The notes: generated by a model from the sequence alone, not told the origin. 52,721 bases of DNA from Actinomycetes bacterium (GCA_024638645.1 JAHEJX010000014.1:1-52721), one strand, 5' to 3'; shown: positions 34,314-43,356, counted from the first letter of the stretch. A program made the numbers and translations.

Positions 34314-34552
34314 TTTGTCCGTCACAAGAGTCGGCACAGGGTCAGCAGCCGAACGCTGCGCAGGCGACCTTACAAGGTGCACGGCGCTGTGGGAACCATC
34401 GGTGTCGCAGCGTGTCGTGGTGATTTCGTATGCCGTATCCGGTGTGACGAGGATCGTTGCCTGCCGTGCCACGATGCGGTTTCGTACCGCAGGGTGGTTC
34501 ACCCATCAGTTAGAGTCCAGCGACTTCGTAAACCACTCCCAAAGGGGCAACT
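34314..34552. other. Divergent intergenic region before the fhs-fdh operon
   Basis: A 239-base spacer without a credible gene, between the thioesterase and formate-THF ligase starts. It should contain both promoters. I see no convincing -10/-35 pair, riboswitch or long palindrome; an AT-richer TTAGAGT at about 34510-34516 is the nearest thing to a -10 on the plus strand. AAAGGGG at 34540-34546 serves as the ribosome site of the ligase. Confidence 0.4.
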
Positions 34553-36316
34553 TTGGCCACTTCCGTGCCCAGCGACCTCGAGATCGCGCAAGCTGCGATC
34601 ACCAAGCCGATCACCGAGATGGCCGCCTTGATCGGCATCGAGGAAGACGAGCTGATCCCGTACGGCTCGACGAAAGCCAAGGTCCACCTCGACGTGCTCA
34701 AACGGGTGAAATCCAACCCGATGGGCAAGTACGTCGACGTGACTGCCATCACCCCAACACCTCTCGGTGAGGGAAAGACGACCACCACGATTGGACTCGT
34801 CCAGGGCCTCGGTGCTCTCGGCAAGAACGCCATCGCAGCGATTCGCCAGCCCTCAATGGGGCCCACCTTCGGGATCAAGGGCGGCGCCGCCGGCGGCGGG
34901 TACAGCCAAGTCGTTCCGATGGAAGAGTTCAACCTCCACCTCACGGGGGACATCCATGCCATCGGAGCGGCGCACAACCTCGTGGCCGCCGCAATCGACG
35001 CGCGCTGGTATCACGAGAGTCGTCGCACCGACGAGGAACTGGCCGCTCTCGGCCTGGAGCGAATCGGCATCGACCCAAACCGGGTCACGTGGCGCCGTGT
35101 TCTCGACGTGAACGACCGGGCGCTACGCAACACGATCATCGGTCTCGGCGGCTCCGCCGACGGCATACCCCGCGAGACCGGTTTCGACATCACCGTTGCC
35201 AGCGAGTTGATGGCGATCCTGGCGCTGGTCGATGGTGAGGATTATGCGTCGGCCCTGCGCGACCTGCGGGAGCGTTGCGGGCGGGTCGTCGTGGGCACCA
35301 CCGTTACCGGCCAGCCGATCAGCCTCGAGGACCTAGGAGTCGCCGGGGCGGTAACCGTACTTCTCAAAGATGCCCTGCATCCCACGCTCATGCAGACATT
35401 GGAGGGTCAGGCGGCGTTCATCCATGCCGGCCCTTTCGCCAACATCGCCCACGGCAACTCCTCGATCCTTGCCGACCGAGTCGCTCTCCAGCTTGGCGAA
35501 TACGTGGTCACCGAGTCCGGCTTCGGGGCCGACATGGGGATGGAGAAGTTCTTCAACATCAAATGCCGGGTATCGGGCCTGGCTCCTGACGCAGTTGTGC
35601 TTGTTGCGACCGTGCGAGCGCTGAAGACCCACGGCGGCGGGCCTCGTGTGGTGCCGGGGCGGCCGCTCGACGAGGCATACACGACCGAGAACCTGGTGCT
35701 TCTCGAAGCGGGGATGTCGAACTTGATTGCGCACATCAAGAATGCCAAGAAGTTTGGCATCACGGTCGTCGTGGCCGTAAATACGTTCCACACCGACACC
35801 GCGGCCGAGGTCGAGCTCGTCAAGCGCGTCGCCATGGAGGCGGGAGCAAGCGCCGCAGTCATGTCGGATCACTGGGCTCACGGTGGCCAGGGTGCTCTCG
35901 AGCTCGCCGAAGCAGTTGTGGCCGCCTGCGAAGAACCATCCGAATTCAGGCTTCTGTATGAGGACTCGCTATCGATCAAGGAGAAAATCGAGACGATTGC
36001 GCGCCGAATCTACGGTGCCGACGGTGTCGAGTACTCGCGGCCAGCGGAGAAGCAGATTGCGGAGTTCGAGTCTGCCGGTCTCGGCGAACTTCCCGTTTGT
36101 ATGGCCAAGACCCACCTCTCGATGAGTCACGACCCGCAATTGAAGGGCGCACCCACCGGCTTCACCGTACCCGTGCGCGAGGTGCGCGCCTCGGCAGGCG
36201 CCGGCTTCATCTATCCGCTCCTCGGTGAGATGCGCACGATGCCGGGCCTCGGGACCAAGCCCGCCTACCTGAACGTCGATATAGACGAAGCCGGCAATAT
36301 CGTGGGGTTGTTCTGA
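34553..36316 (+). CDS. fhs: Formate-tetrahydrofolate ligase
   Basis: Converts formate, ATP and THF to 10-formyl-THF, and reversibly releases formate from it. 587 residues, slightly longer than the usual ~556. The TTG at 34553 ([13 protein letters not shown]) has AAGGGG about six bases upstream. Motifs are [16 protein letters not shown] (nucleotide site), [53 protein letters not shown] and [18 protein letters not shown]. It is the first gene of a run with formate dehydrogenase subunits and a DmdA-like demethylase, all on one strand with small gaps. In this setting the likely direction is formyl-THF to formate with ATP gain (inference). Confidence 0.96.
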   Translation: MATSVPSDLEIAQAAITKPITEMAALIGIEEDELIPYGSTKAKVHLDVLKRVKSNPMGKYVDVTAITPTPLGEGKTTTTIGLVQGLGALGKNAIAAIRQPSMGPTFGIKGGAAGGGYSQVVPMEEFNLHLTGDIHAIGAAHNLVAAAIDARWYHESRRTDEELAALGLERIGIDPNRVTWRRVLDVNDRALRNTIIGLGGSADGIPRETGFDITVASELMAILALVDGEDYASALRDLRERCGRVVVGTTVTGQPISLEDLGVAGAVTVLLKDALHPTLMQTLEGQAAFIHAGPFANIAHGNSSILADRVALQLGEYVVTESGFGADMGMEKFFNIKCRVSGLAPDAVVLVATVRALKTHGGGPRVVPGRPLDEAYTTENLVLLEAGMSNLIAHIKNAKKFGITVVVAVNTFHTDTAAEVELVKRVAMEAGASAAVMSDHWAHGGQGALELAEAVVAACEEPSEFRLLYEDSLSIKEKIETIARRIYGADGVEYSRPAEKQIAEFESAGLGELPVCMAKTHLSMSHDPQLKGAPTGFTVPVREVRASAGAGFIYPLLGEMRTMPGLGTKPAYLNVDIDEAGNIVGLF

Positions 36317-36403
36317 TCGGCAATCGGCTAATCGCTTGCAGCAGCGGCCTCACTCGGGCAAGCTGCCAATCGCGGCAACAGCCGCCGGAAGGGAGGTGAT
36401 GAA

Positions 36404-38281
36404 ATGGCGCGACATCCCCGATTGACCACTCCGCTGGTTCGGCGCAACGGAGAGCTCGTTCCCGCGACATGGGACGACGCCCTCGATGCGGCTGCGGCCG
36501 GATTGGAGGCGCACAAGGGAAACTCGGTCGGCATGTTCTCGTGCTCCAAGGGCACCAACGAAATGAACTTCCTTGCACAGAAGTTCGGCCGGCTCGTCCT
36601 CGACTCCAACAATATCGACTCGTGTAATCGCACCTGACACGCTCCTTCCGTCGCCGGTCTGGCGGCAGTCCTGGGGGCAGGGGGCGGAACCTCCTCTTAC
36701 GAAGAGATCGAGACCACAGACCTCATCCTGCTGTGGGGCTCCAACGCGCGCGAAGCGCATCCCATCTTCTTTCATCACCTCATCAAGGGTCTCCGTAACG
36801 GCGCCAAGATGTATACCGTCGATCCGCGACGCACTACCTCAGCGGCCTGGGCAGATGTGTGGCTCGGGATCGACGTGGGATCCGACATCGCCCTCGCCAA
36901 CACCGTGGGCCATGAGATCATCGCGGCCGGCCTGGTCAACCAAGACTTCATCGATCATTCCACGGCACACTTCGAGGAGTACAAAGAAGCTGTACGGGAG
37001 TGGACCCTGGATCGGGGTGAACAGGTCACGGGCGTGCCTGCTGAAGTGATCAGGCAGATGGCACATGACTACGCCACCGCCGAGACCGCGCAAATCTGCT
37101 GGACACTCGGTATCACCGAGCATGCCAACGCGACAGACAACGTTCTTGCGCTGATCAACCTCTCGCTACTCACCGGCCACGTTGGACGGTACGGCTCGGG
37201 TCTTGTCCCCATTCGTGGCCAGAACAACGTTCAGGGTGGAGGAGACATGGGTGCACTGCCCAACAAGCTCCCGGGCTTTCAGGACGTGGAGGACGACGAG
37301 GCTCGCGGAAAGTTCGAGGCGCTGTGGGGTCATCCAGTCCCATCCGAGGCTGGTTTGCACATCTCCCTGATGCTCGAGGCCATGGGCAACAAGGAAATCA
37401 CAGCGCTCTATGTCATTGGTGAGAACCCGGCGCAGTCGGAGGCTGATACTGCACATACCGAGGCTCTACTCGATGGTCTCGAATTCATGGTGGTACAGGA
37501 CATCTTCCTCACCAGAACGGCGGAAATGGCCGATGTCGTGCTGCCCGCTGCCGCAGGCTGGGCGGAGTCAGACGGCACCTCCACGAGCTCGGAACGCCGT
37601 GTGCAACGCATCCGCAAGGCACTCGAACCACCGGGCGAGGCCAAGGACGACATCGAAATCATCTCGTTGCTTGCGGAGCGGATGGGTCGCGGCTGGGGAA
37701 TTCCGACCGCTGAACAGGCTTGGGACGAGTTGCGGGCCCTTTCGCCGATGCATGCCGGAATGTCCTACAAACGGCTCGAAGAGCTGGGCGGCATCCAATG
37801 GCCGTGCCCCGACGAGGACCACCCCGGCACACAATTCCTCCACTCGTGGCTGTGGGAGGATCCGATGCCGCGAGAGCCCGCCCCATTCATGCCGACTGTG
37901 TGGGTCCCGCCGATTGATGAGCTATCGGACGAGTTTCCCGTCCGGATGACCACCGGGCGGCGCCTCGACTCGTATAACACGGGCGTCCAGTCCGGGGGGT
38001 ATCACTCGCCACTGCGGTCTGGCGGCATCATCGAGATCGCACCTGAAGATGGCGAGACCCTCGGCCTGGCCGAGGGTGACATCGTCACAGTGTCATCGCG
38101 GCGCGGCGCCATCGACGTGCCGGTCTACTTCCACGAGTCGCTGCGTCCCGGCCTTGCCTTCATGGCGTTCCACTTCCCGGATGAGGCCGCGGTCAACCAG
38201 CTCACAATTGACGCGTGGGACCCAAAGTCCGGCACTGCGGAGTTCAAAGCGACAGCAGTTCGCATCGAGAAGGTCGCCTGA
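36404..38281 (+). CDS. Formate dehydrogenase catalytic subunit, selenocysteine-containing and N-terminally split
   Basis: Oxidises formate to CO2 at a molybdenum or tungsten bis-MGD centre. GGGAGGTGAT (36391-36400) precedes ATG 36404. The frame contains one TGA (36635-36637), codon 78, in SCNRT-TGA-HAPSVAGLA; E. coli FdhF reads Sec-His at this place. Reading through gives 625 residues with no other stop. Downstream are EAHPIFFHHLIKGLRNGAKM, IRGQNNVQGGGDMGALPNK with Arg271 equivalent to FdhF Arg333, VIGENPAQSEADT and the molybdopterin-binding C-terminus MTTGRRLDSYNTGVQSGGYH. The usual N-terminal [4Fe-4S] domain is absent; the protein starts at MARHPRLTTPLVRRNG, normally the sequence just after it. 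That domain is on the gene at 40088. A pseudogene reading is disfavoured because both halves are intact. Confidence 0.93.
36635..36666 (+). promoter_or_regulatory. UGA selenocysteine codon and bacterial SECIS hairpin in the formate dehydrogenase gene
   Basis: After the TGA, the stem GTCGCC (36650-36655) pairs with GGCGGC (36661-36666), one pair being U-G, around the loop GGTCT (36656-36660). The loop starts 18 bases after the TGA. As I recall E. coli fdhF, its loop is also GGUCU with the same 18-base spacing; SelB recognises the G and U of that loop. The GGT CTG codons are also fixed by the conserved Gly-Leu, so coding constraint contributes to the match. Confidence 0.85.
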
Positions 38282-38282
38282 A

Positions 38283-40091
38283 TTGGATCTGAAGTTCATG
38301 GAGGTACCGGCGACGGCGTCCGAACGCGATGCCGTCGATGGTTTGCTCGGGCCTCCCGAATCAGGCTGGGACGGTGCTCAACGTACGGCGCGCGATGGTC
38401 GGGTTTCCTTTGGCGGCTTCCACATGGCTGCGGCGCAACGCGATCTCTTGCTCCCTGCTCTTCACGCGGTTCAGTCAGAAGTTGGATGGATCTCTCGCGG
38501 CGCTCTCGATTACGTCTGCAAGCGGCTCGGCGTCCCGCCGGCTGAGGCATTTGGAGTTGCATCGTTCTACGCCTTGCTGTCGACCGAGGAGCGGCCGCCT
38601 CGTGTTGCCCACGTGTGCGACGACGTTTGCTGTCGCCCTCACGGCGCGACTGAGATCGTCGCCGCACTCGAAGCGGCGTTCGGCCCCGCCGGCACCGTCG
38701 TCGACGGGGCTACCTGGCACCCCAGCCCGTGTCTTGGTCAGTGTGACAGGGCGCCAGCCGTTTTCATGCAGCTTGCTGGAGAGGCCGATGCCGTGCTCAC
38801 TCGCACGAACGGTGAAGCCGTCGTCGCCATGCTGCGCGGAGAGTCGGTTGTGGTCGACGGCCAACCAGCGACGGTTGTCGGGGACCTCCTCCTCGGGCGA
38901 ATGGGCACCATCGATCCGACGAGCGTCGAGAGCCATGTCGCCAACAAGGGTTACGAGGCGCTGCGCCGGGCACTCGAGATGGGCAGCGCAGCCGTCGTAG
39001 CCGAAGTGAAGGCCTCAAACATTCGCGGCAGGGGTGGCGCCGCATTCCCCGCCGGGATCAAGTGGGAGGCGGTAGCCAATGCCCCTGAGGAGACCCGCTA
39101 CATCATCTGCAACGCAGACGAGTCTGAGCCCGGCACCTTCAAGGACAGAGTGCTCATGGAAGGCGACCCGTTTCTCCTCATCGAGTCGATGACGATTGCG
39201 GGATATGCCGTGGGAGCCCAGCGGGGCTACCTGTACATTCGCGGCGAGTACCCGGCAGCGACCGCGCTGTTGCAGTCGGCCATCGAGCAGGCAAGGACTG
39301 GCGGCTACCTGGGCCCAGACATTCTCGGGTCCGGCTTCGACTTTGACATCGAGGTGAGGCGCGGTGGCGGCGCCTACATCTGCGGTGAGGAGACGGCCTT
39401 GATGAACTCCATCGAAGGTCTGCGCGGCGAGCCCCGCAACAAACCTCCTTTCCCCACCCAGCACGGCCTGTTTGGCAAACCAACGGTGATCAACAACGTC
39501 GAGACTCTCATGAACGTCCCAACCATCGTTGTCGAGGGGGGCGAGGCATTTGCACGAATCGGCACAGAACGGTCTGCCGGTACCAAGCTGTTCTGTGTGT
39601 CCGGCGCGGTCGCCACACCCGGCGTGTACGAGGTAGAGATGGGAACCACCCTCGGCGAGTTGATCGATCGTGCCGGAGGAGCTGTTGGCGACCTTCAGGC
39701 GATACTGCTCGGCGGAGCCGCCGGGGCGTTCGTTGGCACGGACATGCTCGATCTGCCGCTCACTTTCGAGGACTCCAGCGCACGAGACGTCAGCCTTGGC
39801 TCCGGAGTAGTGATGCTGTTCAACGAATCGGCAGACTTTCCGGATCTGTTGCGTCGTGTCGCAGCATTCTTCCGTGATGAGTCGTGCGGGCAATGTGTGC
39901 CGTGTCGGGTTGGCACCGTACGCCAGGAGGAGCTGCTTGCCCGTCATCTGACGAGCGGCCGCCCCCTCGATCGGGCCCTGCTCGGGGAGATTGAAGAAGT
40001 GATGAAAGATGCGTCGATCTGCGGGCTGGGCCACACCGCCGCGATCGCGATCCGTTCTGCAATCGATATTGGACTTCTGGAGACCGTATGA
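38283..40091 (+). CDS. NAD+-reducing NuoE-NuoF fusion subunit of formate dehydrogenase
   Basis: A fused diaphorase subunit (602 residues) passing electrons from Fe-S clusters to NAD+ through FMN. Residues ~1-175 are NuoE-like, with a thioredoxin-fold [2Fe-2S] site: VCDDVCCRPHGATEIV and PSPCLGQCDRAPAVFM. The rest is NuoF-like: IRGRGGAAFPAGIKWEAVAN (FMN/NADH glycine loop), NADESEPGTFKDRVLMEGDP, GGGAYICGEETALMNSIEG, and the [4Fe-4S] site ESCGQCVPCRVGT with SICGLGH. The start is TTG 38283, one base after the upstream stop; ATG 38298 is an alternative. Fusions of these two subunits occur in soluble NAD-dependent formate dehydrogenases and hydrogenases. Its stop overlaps the next start by four bases. 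Confidence 0.93.
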   Translation: MDLKFMEVPATASERDAVDGLLGPPESGWDGAQRTARDGRVSFGGFHMAAAQRDLLLPALHAVQSEVGWISRGALDYVCKRLGVPPAEAFGVASFYALLSTEERPPRVAHVCDDVCCRPHGATEIVAALEAAFGPAGTVVDGATWHPSPCLGQCDRAPAVFMQLAGEADAVLTRTNGEAVVAMLRGESVVVDGQPATVVGDLLLGRMGTIDPTSVESHVANKGYEALRRALEMGSAAVVAEVKASNIRGRGGAAFPAGIKWEAVANAPEETRYIICNADESEPGTFKDRVLMEGDPFLLIESMTIAGYAVGAQRGYLYIRGEYPAATALLQSAIEQARTGGYLGPDILGSGFDFDIEVRRGGGAYICGEETALMNSIEGLRGEPRNKPPFPTQHGLFGKPTVINNVETLMNVPTIVVEGGEAFARIGTERSAGTKLFCVSGAVATPGVYEVEMGTTLGELIDRAGGAVGDLQAILLGGAAGAFVGTDMLDLPLTFEDSSARDVSLGSGVVMLFNESADFPDLLRRVAAFFRDESCGQCVPCRVGTVRQEELLARHLTSGRPLDRALLGEIEEVMKDASICGLGHTAAIAIRSAIDIGLLETV

Positions 40092-41053
40092 GCGTCACCG
40101 CCACCGCCATCCAGATCACGATCGACGGTCGGCCCGTCGAAGTGGCCGCAGGGTCGACGATCCTCGAAGCCTGCCGCTCGATCGGAGAAGACCAACCGAC
40201 GCTCTGCTACCTGGAGAATCTGACGCCGGTCAATGTGTGCCGAGTTTGTGTAGTTGAAGTCGAGGGTTCTCGGACTCTGGTGCCGTCTTGCTCTCGCCTG
40301 GTTGAAGACGGCATGGCGGTGGCCACCGACTCTGTTCGGGTGCGCCACAGCCGCAAGATGGTCCTGGAGTTTCTTGCCTCGTCGACTGACCTCACGACGG
40401 CGGACCCGGTCGTCGCCGAGTGGATGGACCACTACGAGGCCGATCCCGATCGTTATGGCCCGGCAGCGCCACCCAGCGACGATCGCGACTCTCGGGCAAC
40501 CGGTCACCACCACGTCTCGGATGGTCTGGCCGCCGAGACCGTGTATCAACCAGCCAAGATCGACAACACGCTCTATATGCGTGACTACAGCAAGTGCATC
40601 CTCTGTTACAAGTGTGTGGAGGCCTGCGGCGCCGATGCTCAGAACACCTTCGCCATTGCTATCGCGGGCCGGGGCTTTGACGCCAGAGTCTCGACTGAGT
40701 TCGATGAACCGCTGACTAACTCGGCATGCGTGTACTGCGGCAACTGCATTGGGGTGTGCCCAACCGGAGCACTTATGTTCCGCAGTGAGTATGAGCTGCG
40801 CCGGGCCGATCTCTGGCATGAAGAAGATCAGACCGTCACAACGACGATCTGCTCCTACTGTGGAGTGGGCTGCAACCTGGAGCTCCATGTGCAGGACAAC
40901 CGCATCGTCAAGGTCACGTCACCGCTCGACCACTCGGTAACCGACGGTCATCTCTGTATCAAAGGGCGGTTCGGATACGAGTACGTTCAGGAACTGGGCG
41001 ACTTGGCCACGACGCCAATCGACATTGTGCTCGCTGAGGCGCGAACCAAATAG
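40088..41053 (+). CDS. Fe-S subunit carrying the missing N-terminal domain of the formate dehydrogenase
   Basis: A 321-residue electron-transfer protein. Residues 1-80 are a [2Fe-2S] ferredoxin domain (Cys40, Cys51, Cys54, Cys68). Two [4Fe-4S] motifs follow: KCILCYKCVEACGADAQ and CVYCGNCIGVCPTGAL. From residue 255 it has ICSYCGVGCNLELHVQDN (Cys255, Cys258, Cys262) and GHLCIKGRFGYEYVQ (Cys290), which is the Molybdop_Fe4S4 domain normally at the N-terminus of the catalytic subunit. It ends at ELGDLATTPIDIVLAE, where the normal enzyme reads on into the molybdopterin domain. The catalytic subunit upstream begins at the matching point, so the two should assemble. The His-Cys cluster motif of NuoG-like proteins is not seen. 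Confidence 0.92.
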   Translation: MSVTATAIQITIDGRPVEVAAGSTILEACRSIGEDQPTLCYLENLTPVNVCRVCVVEVEGSRTLVPSCSRLVEDGMAVATDSVRVRHSRKMVLEFLASSTDLTTADPVVAEWMDHYEADPDRYGPAAPPSDDRDSRATGHHHVSDGLAAETVYQPAKIDNTLYMRDYSKCILCYKCVEACGADAQNTFAIAIAGRGFDARVSTEFDEPLTNSACVYCGNCIGVCPTGALMFRSEYELRRADLWHEEDQTVTTTICSYCGVGCNLELHVQDNRIVKVTSPLDHSVTDGHLCIKGRFGYEYVQELGDLATTPIDIVLAEARTK

Positions 41054-41061
41054 GAGGACGT

Positions 41062-42189
41062 TTGAGCGAACTTTTCGGAATCGTCCGGTCCCCGCGCCTC
41101 CGTGCCTCCCCCTTCTACGAAGCGACCGTGAGGGCCGGGGCCAAGGCATTCATGCCTTACAACCACATGCTGCTTCCGTCGATGTACACCACTCGCGAGG
41201 AAGAGTACGAGACTCTGGTCAACGCCGTTGCGATTTGGGACGTGGCGGCCCAGCGTCAGGTCGAGATTCGTGGGCCGGATGCTGAAGCGCTCACGCAGTA
41301 TCTGTGCACGCGCGACGTCAAACGACTCAGGCCCGGGCAAGCGCGCTATACATTCGTATGCAATCACGACGGCGGCACCCTCAACGATCCGGTGCTGCTG
41401 AAGCTCGCTGACGATCACTTCTGGCTATCGCTGGCCGACCGTGACATTCTGCTTTGGGCCCAGGCTGTTGCCGCCGAGCGCAATTTCGACGTTGCGGTGG
41501 GCGAGCCGGACGTGTCGCCGCTGCAGGTGCAAGGACCGCTGTCGGCCGACCTCATCGGAGATGTGTTCGGTCCCGAGATCCGGGATCAGAAGTACTACAA
41601 CTTCGTGGAGACGGAGCTCGACGGTGTCCCTCTCGTCGTGTCGCGAACCGGCTGGAGCGGCGAGTTCGGTTACGAAGTGTTCCTTCGCGATGGGTCCAAA
41701 GGGCCCTGGCTGTGGGATCTGCTCTTCGCGGCAGGGGAGAAGTACGGAGCCAAGCCGGGAGCACCCAATCAGATTCGGCGCATCGAAGGTGGGATCCTTT
41801 CGTATGGCAACGACATGGACGATTTTGTGACGCCGTTGGAGCTCGGCCTGGACCGCCTGGTGCAATTCGATTCCGCGGACGACTTCATCGGGCGCTCCGC
41901 TCTCGATGCGCAGCGGGCGCAGGGCGTCGAACGCGAGCTGACGGGCATCAGGTTCGGCGGCGATCCCGTCGGCTACAACCCGGAATTCATTGACGTCAGC
42001 CGCCAGGGAGAAACGGTCGGCTACATCACTTCCATGGTCTATTCGCCCAGATACTCAGCCAACATCGGCTTTGTCTTGGTTGGCGTCGATCACGCCGGCC
42101 CGGGCACGCAGCTCGATATCATTCTCGATGGCGGTATCAGGCACGGTGTCACCGCGGAGATCCCGTTCGTTGATCCGATCAAGAAATGA
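41062..42189 (+). CDS. GcvT-family THF-dependent methyltransferase, DmdA-like
   Basis: A 375-residue aminomethyltransferase-fold protein that moves a methyl or one-carbon unit to tetrahydrofolate. It resembles DMSP demethylase DmdA over most of its length: KAFMPYNHMLLPSMYTT, VAIWDVAAQRQVEIRGPDAE, TLNDPVLLKLADDHFWLSLA, VSRTGWSGEFGYEVFL, IRRIEGGILSYGNDMDDFVT and ITSMVYSPRYSANIGFVLV. The comparison to DmdA is from memory; glycine-betaine, sarcosine or methoxylated-aromatic demethylases are alternatives. The start TTG 41062 has AGGAGG four bases upstream. It follows the Fe-S subunit by eight bases and closes the fhs-fdh operon, so its methyl product probably ends as CO2 through those enzymes. Confidence 0.82.
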   Translation: MSELFGIVRSPRLRASPFYEATVRAGAKAFMPYNHMLLPSMYTTREEEYETLVNAVAIWDVAAQRQVEIRGPDAEALTQYLCTRDVKRLRPGQARYTFVCNHDGGTLNDPVLLKLADDHFWLSLADRDILLWAQAVAAERNFDVAVGEPDVSPLQVQGPLSADLIGDVFGPEIRDQKYYNFVETELDGVPLVVSRTGWSGEFGYEVFLRDGSKGPWLWDLLFAAGEKYGAKPGAPNQIRRIEGGILSYGNDMDDFVTPLELGLDRLVQFDSADDFIGRSALDAQRAQGVERELTGIRFGGDPVGYNPEFIDVSRQGETVGYITSMVYSPRYSANIGFVLVGVDHAGPGTQLDIILDGGIRHGVTAEIPFVDPIKK

Positions 42190-42291
42190 TCAGCGGCGAA
42201 CGTCGGTGAGACCGTGGGCCGGAGACGAGATACCCGGATTGCCACCGGCTCCCGCCGTCTATAGCCTGCGGCCCTCAGCAGAGGAGCCCCA

Positions 42292-42864
42292 GTGAAGATC
42301 ACTGAAGTCATCGAAGTGAACAACACGCCCGAGCGGGTCTGGGAGCTGTTCCAAGACGTTCCGACGCTGGCGACTTGCCTGCCTGGCGCCGAGTTGACCG
42401 AGGACAAAGGCGATGGCAAGTACGCGGGCAATGTGTCGGTGAAGCTCGGCCCGATGACGGCGACCTTTGAGGGCGAGGCGACCGTAGTGGCCGATCCGGG
42501 CACGAAGTCGGGGACGGTCAACGGCAAAGGTGTCGACAAACGGGGCGGCAGCCAGGGCCAGATGAAGATGAAGTATGGAGTCGAGGCGACGGACGCCGGC
42601 ACCAAGGTGACCGTCGACGCTGATGTGATGCTCGCCGGCGCCGCCGCTCAGTTCGGTCGGACAGGTCTCATTCAGGAAATGTCGAAGCGCCTCATAGGCG
42701 AGTTCGTCGACTGCGTCGAAGCCAAGCTTGCCGCGGAAACGGTGGAAGCAGCCGCCCAGATTCAGGCGGGCGAGGTCAAGGGCATGTCGCTGTTCTTCTC
42801 GAGCCTTCTCGCCGCGATCACCAGGTTCTTCAAGCGGTTGTTCGGTGGAAGTCGCTCGGAGTAA
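42292..42864 (+). CDS. CoxG-like SRPBCC protein
   Basis: A 190-residue protein of the CoxG family (carbon monoxide dehydrogenase subunit G), a START/SRPBCC-fold domain. The start is GTG 42292 with GAGGAG upstream. It reads VEVNNTPERVWELFQDVPTL-like at the front (IEVNNTPERVWELFQDV), then LPGAELTEDKGDGKYAGNVS and VKLGPMTATFEGEATVV. The last 40 residues form a hydrophobic and basic tail, FFSSLLAAITRFFKRLFGGS, that may bind a membrane, as in CoxG proteins that recruit the enzyme to it. No CO dehydrogenase gene is present here. It lies 102 bases after the C1 operon; TATAGC at 42260-42265 may be its own -10. Confidence 0.85.
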   Translation: MKITEVIEVNNTPERVWELFQDVPTLATCLPGAELTEDKGDGKYAGNVSVKLGPMTATFEGEATVVADPGTKSGTVNGKGVDKRGGSQGQMKMKYGVEATDAGTKVTVDADVMLAGAAAQFGRTGLIQEMSKRLIGEFVDCVEAKLAAETVEAAAQIQAGEVKGMSLFFSSLLAAITRFFKRLFGGSRSE

Positions 42865-42867
42865 GCC

Positions 42868-43356
42868 GTGGCAACAGACTTCCCAGACGACACGTCTGTT
42901 CGCGTAACCCGGACTCTGCCGGCTTCGCGTGAACGTCTCTGGGTAGCTCTCGTCGATCCTGTTGACATGGTGGCCTGGATGTGGGCCGGCTGGGGCAGCG
43001 ACACGCGAGCCGTCTCTGACCTGCGCGTCGGGGGCCGGTACGAGGTCTATACCACGACGCCTCGTCCCGACCCGAGCTGGCCGAGCGATCGGTGGGGCTT
43101 CTATGGCTACTACACGCAGATCGCGGAGCCCTCACGCCTCGCGTACACGCTCCACTGGGATGGGCCTGTCGGCTACAACCAAACGGGCGAGGCTATCGCC
43201 GATGAGGCCGTGATCATCGATCTGGAGACGATGGGCGACGGTACCAACATGACGATGTGGCACGTAGGTATCCCGCCCGTCGAGGGAGCGGCTCCAGAAC
43301 ACGGGCGCGGCATCGAGGCTGCATTCGACGCCCTTCAAGCGCTTGTAAGCGTCTAG
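42868..43356 (+). CDS. SRPBCC/AHSA1-domain protein
   Basis: A 162-residue protein of the activator-of-Hsp90-homologue-like SRPBCC family. It starts GTG 42868, three bases after coxG, so it is in that operon. Family marks are VRVTRTLPASRERLWVALVD, PVDMVAWMWAG, DLRVGGRYEVYTTTP and YYTQIAEPSRLAYTLHWD, typical of the helix-grip ligand-binding fold. The ligand is unknown. Two SRPBCC proteins in tandem suggests related small hydrophobic ligands. It overlaps the opposite-strand coiled-coil gene by four bases at the 3' end. Confidence 0.82.
   Translation: MATDFPDDTSVRVTRTLPASRERLWVALVDPVDMVAWMWAGWGSDTRAVSDLRVGGRYEVYTTTPRPDPSWPSDRWGFYGYYTQIAEPSRLAYTLHWDGPVGYNQTGEAIADEAVIIDLETMGDGTNMTMWHVGIPPVEGAAPEHGRGIEAAFDALQALVSV

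Noticed and set aside
34314..34552. THF or other riboswitch before fhs
   Set aside because: No recognisable conserved core or pairing pattern could be built by eye.
36404..36637. Formate dehydrogenase gene as a frameshifted or nonsense pseudogene
   Set aside because: Frame is intact on both sides of one TGA, the TGA sits at the Sec position of E. coli FdhF, and a SECIS-like hairpin follows at the right distance.
39015..40034. A 339-residue minus-strand frame inside the NuoE-NuoF gene
   Set aside because: Shadow frame; the plus strand encodes all diaphorase motifs.
42260..42265. TATAGC as a firm -10 box for coxG
   Set aside because: The only -35-like TTGCCA is 15 bases away, short of the usual spacing, so it is mentioned only as a possibility.
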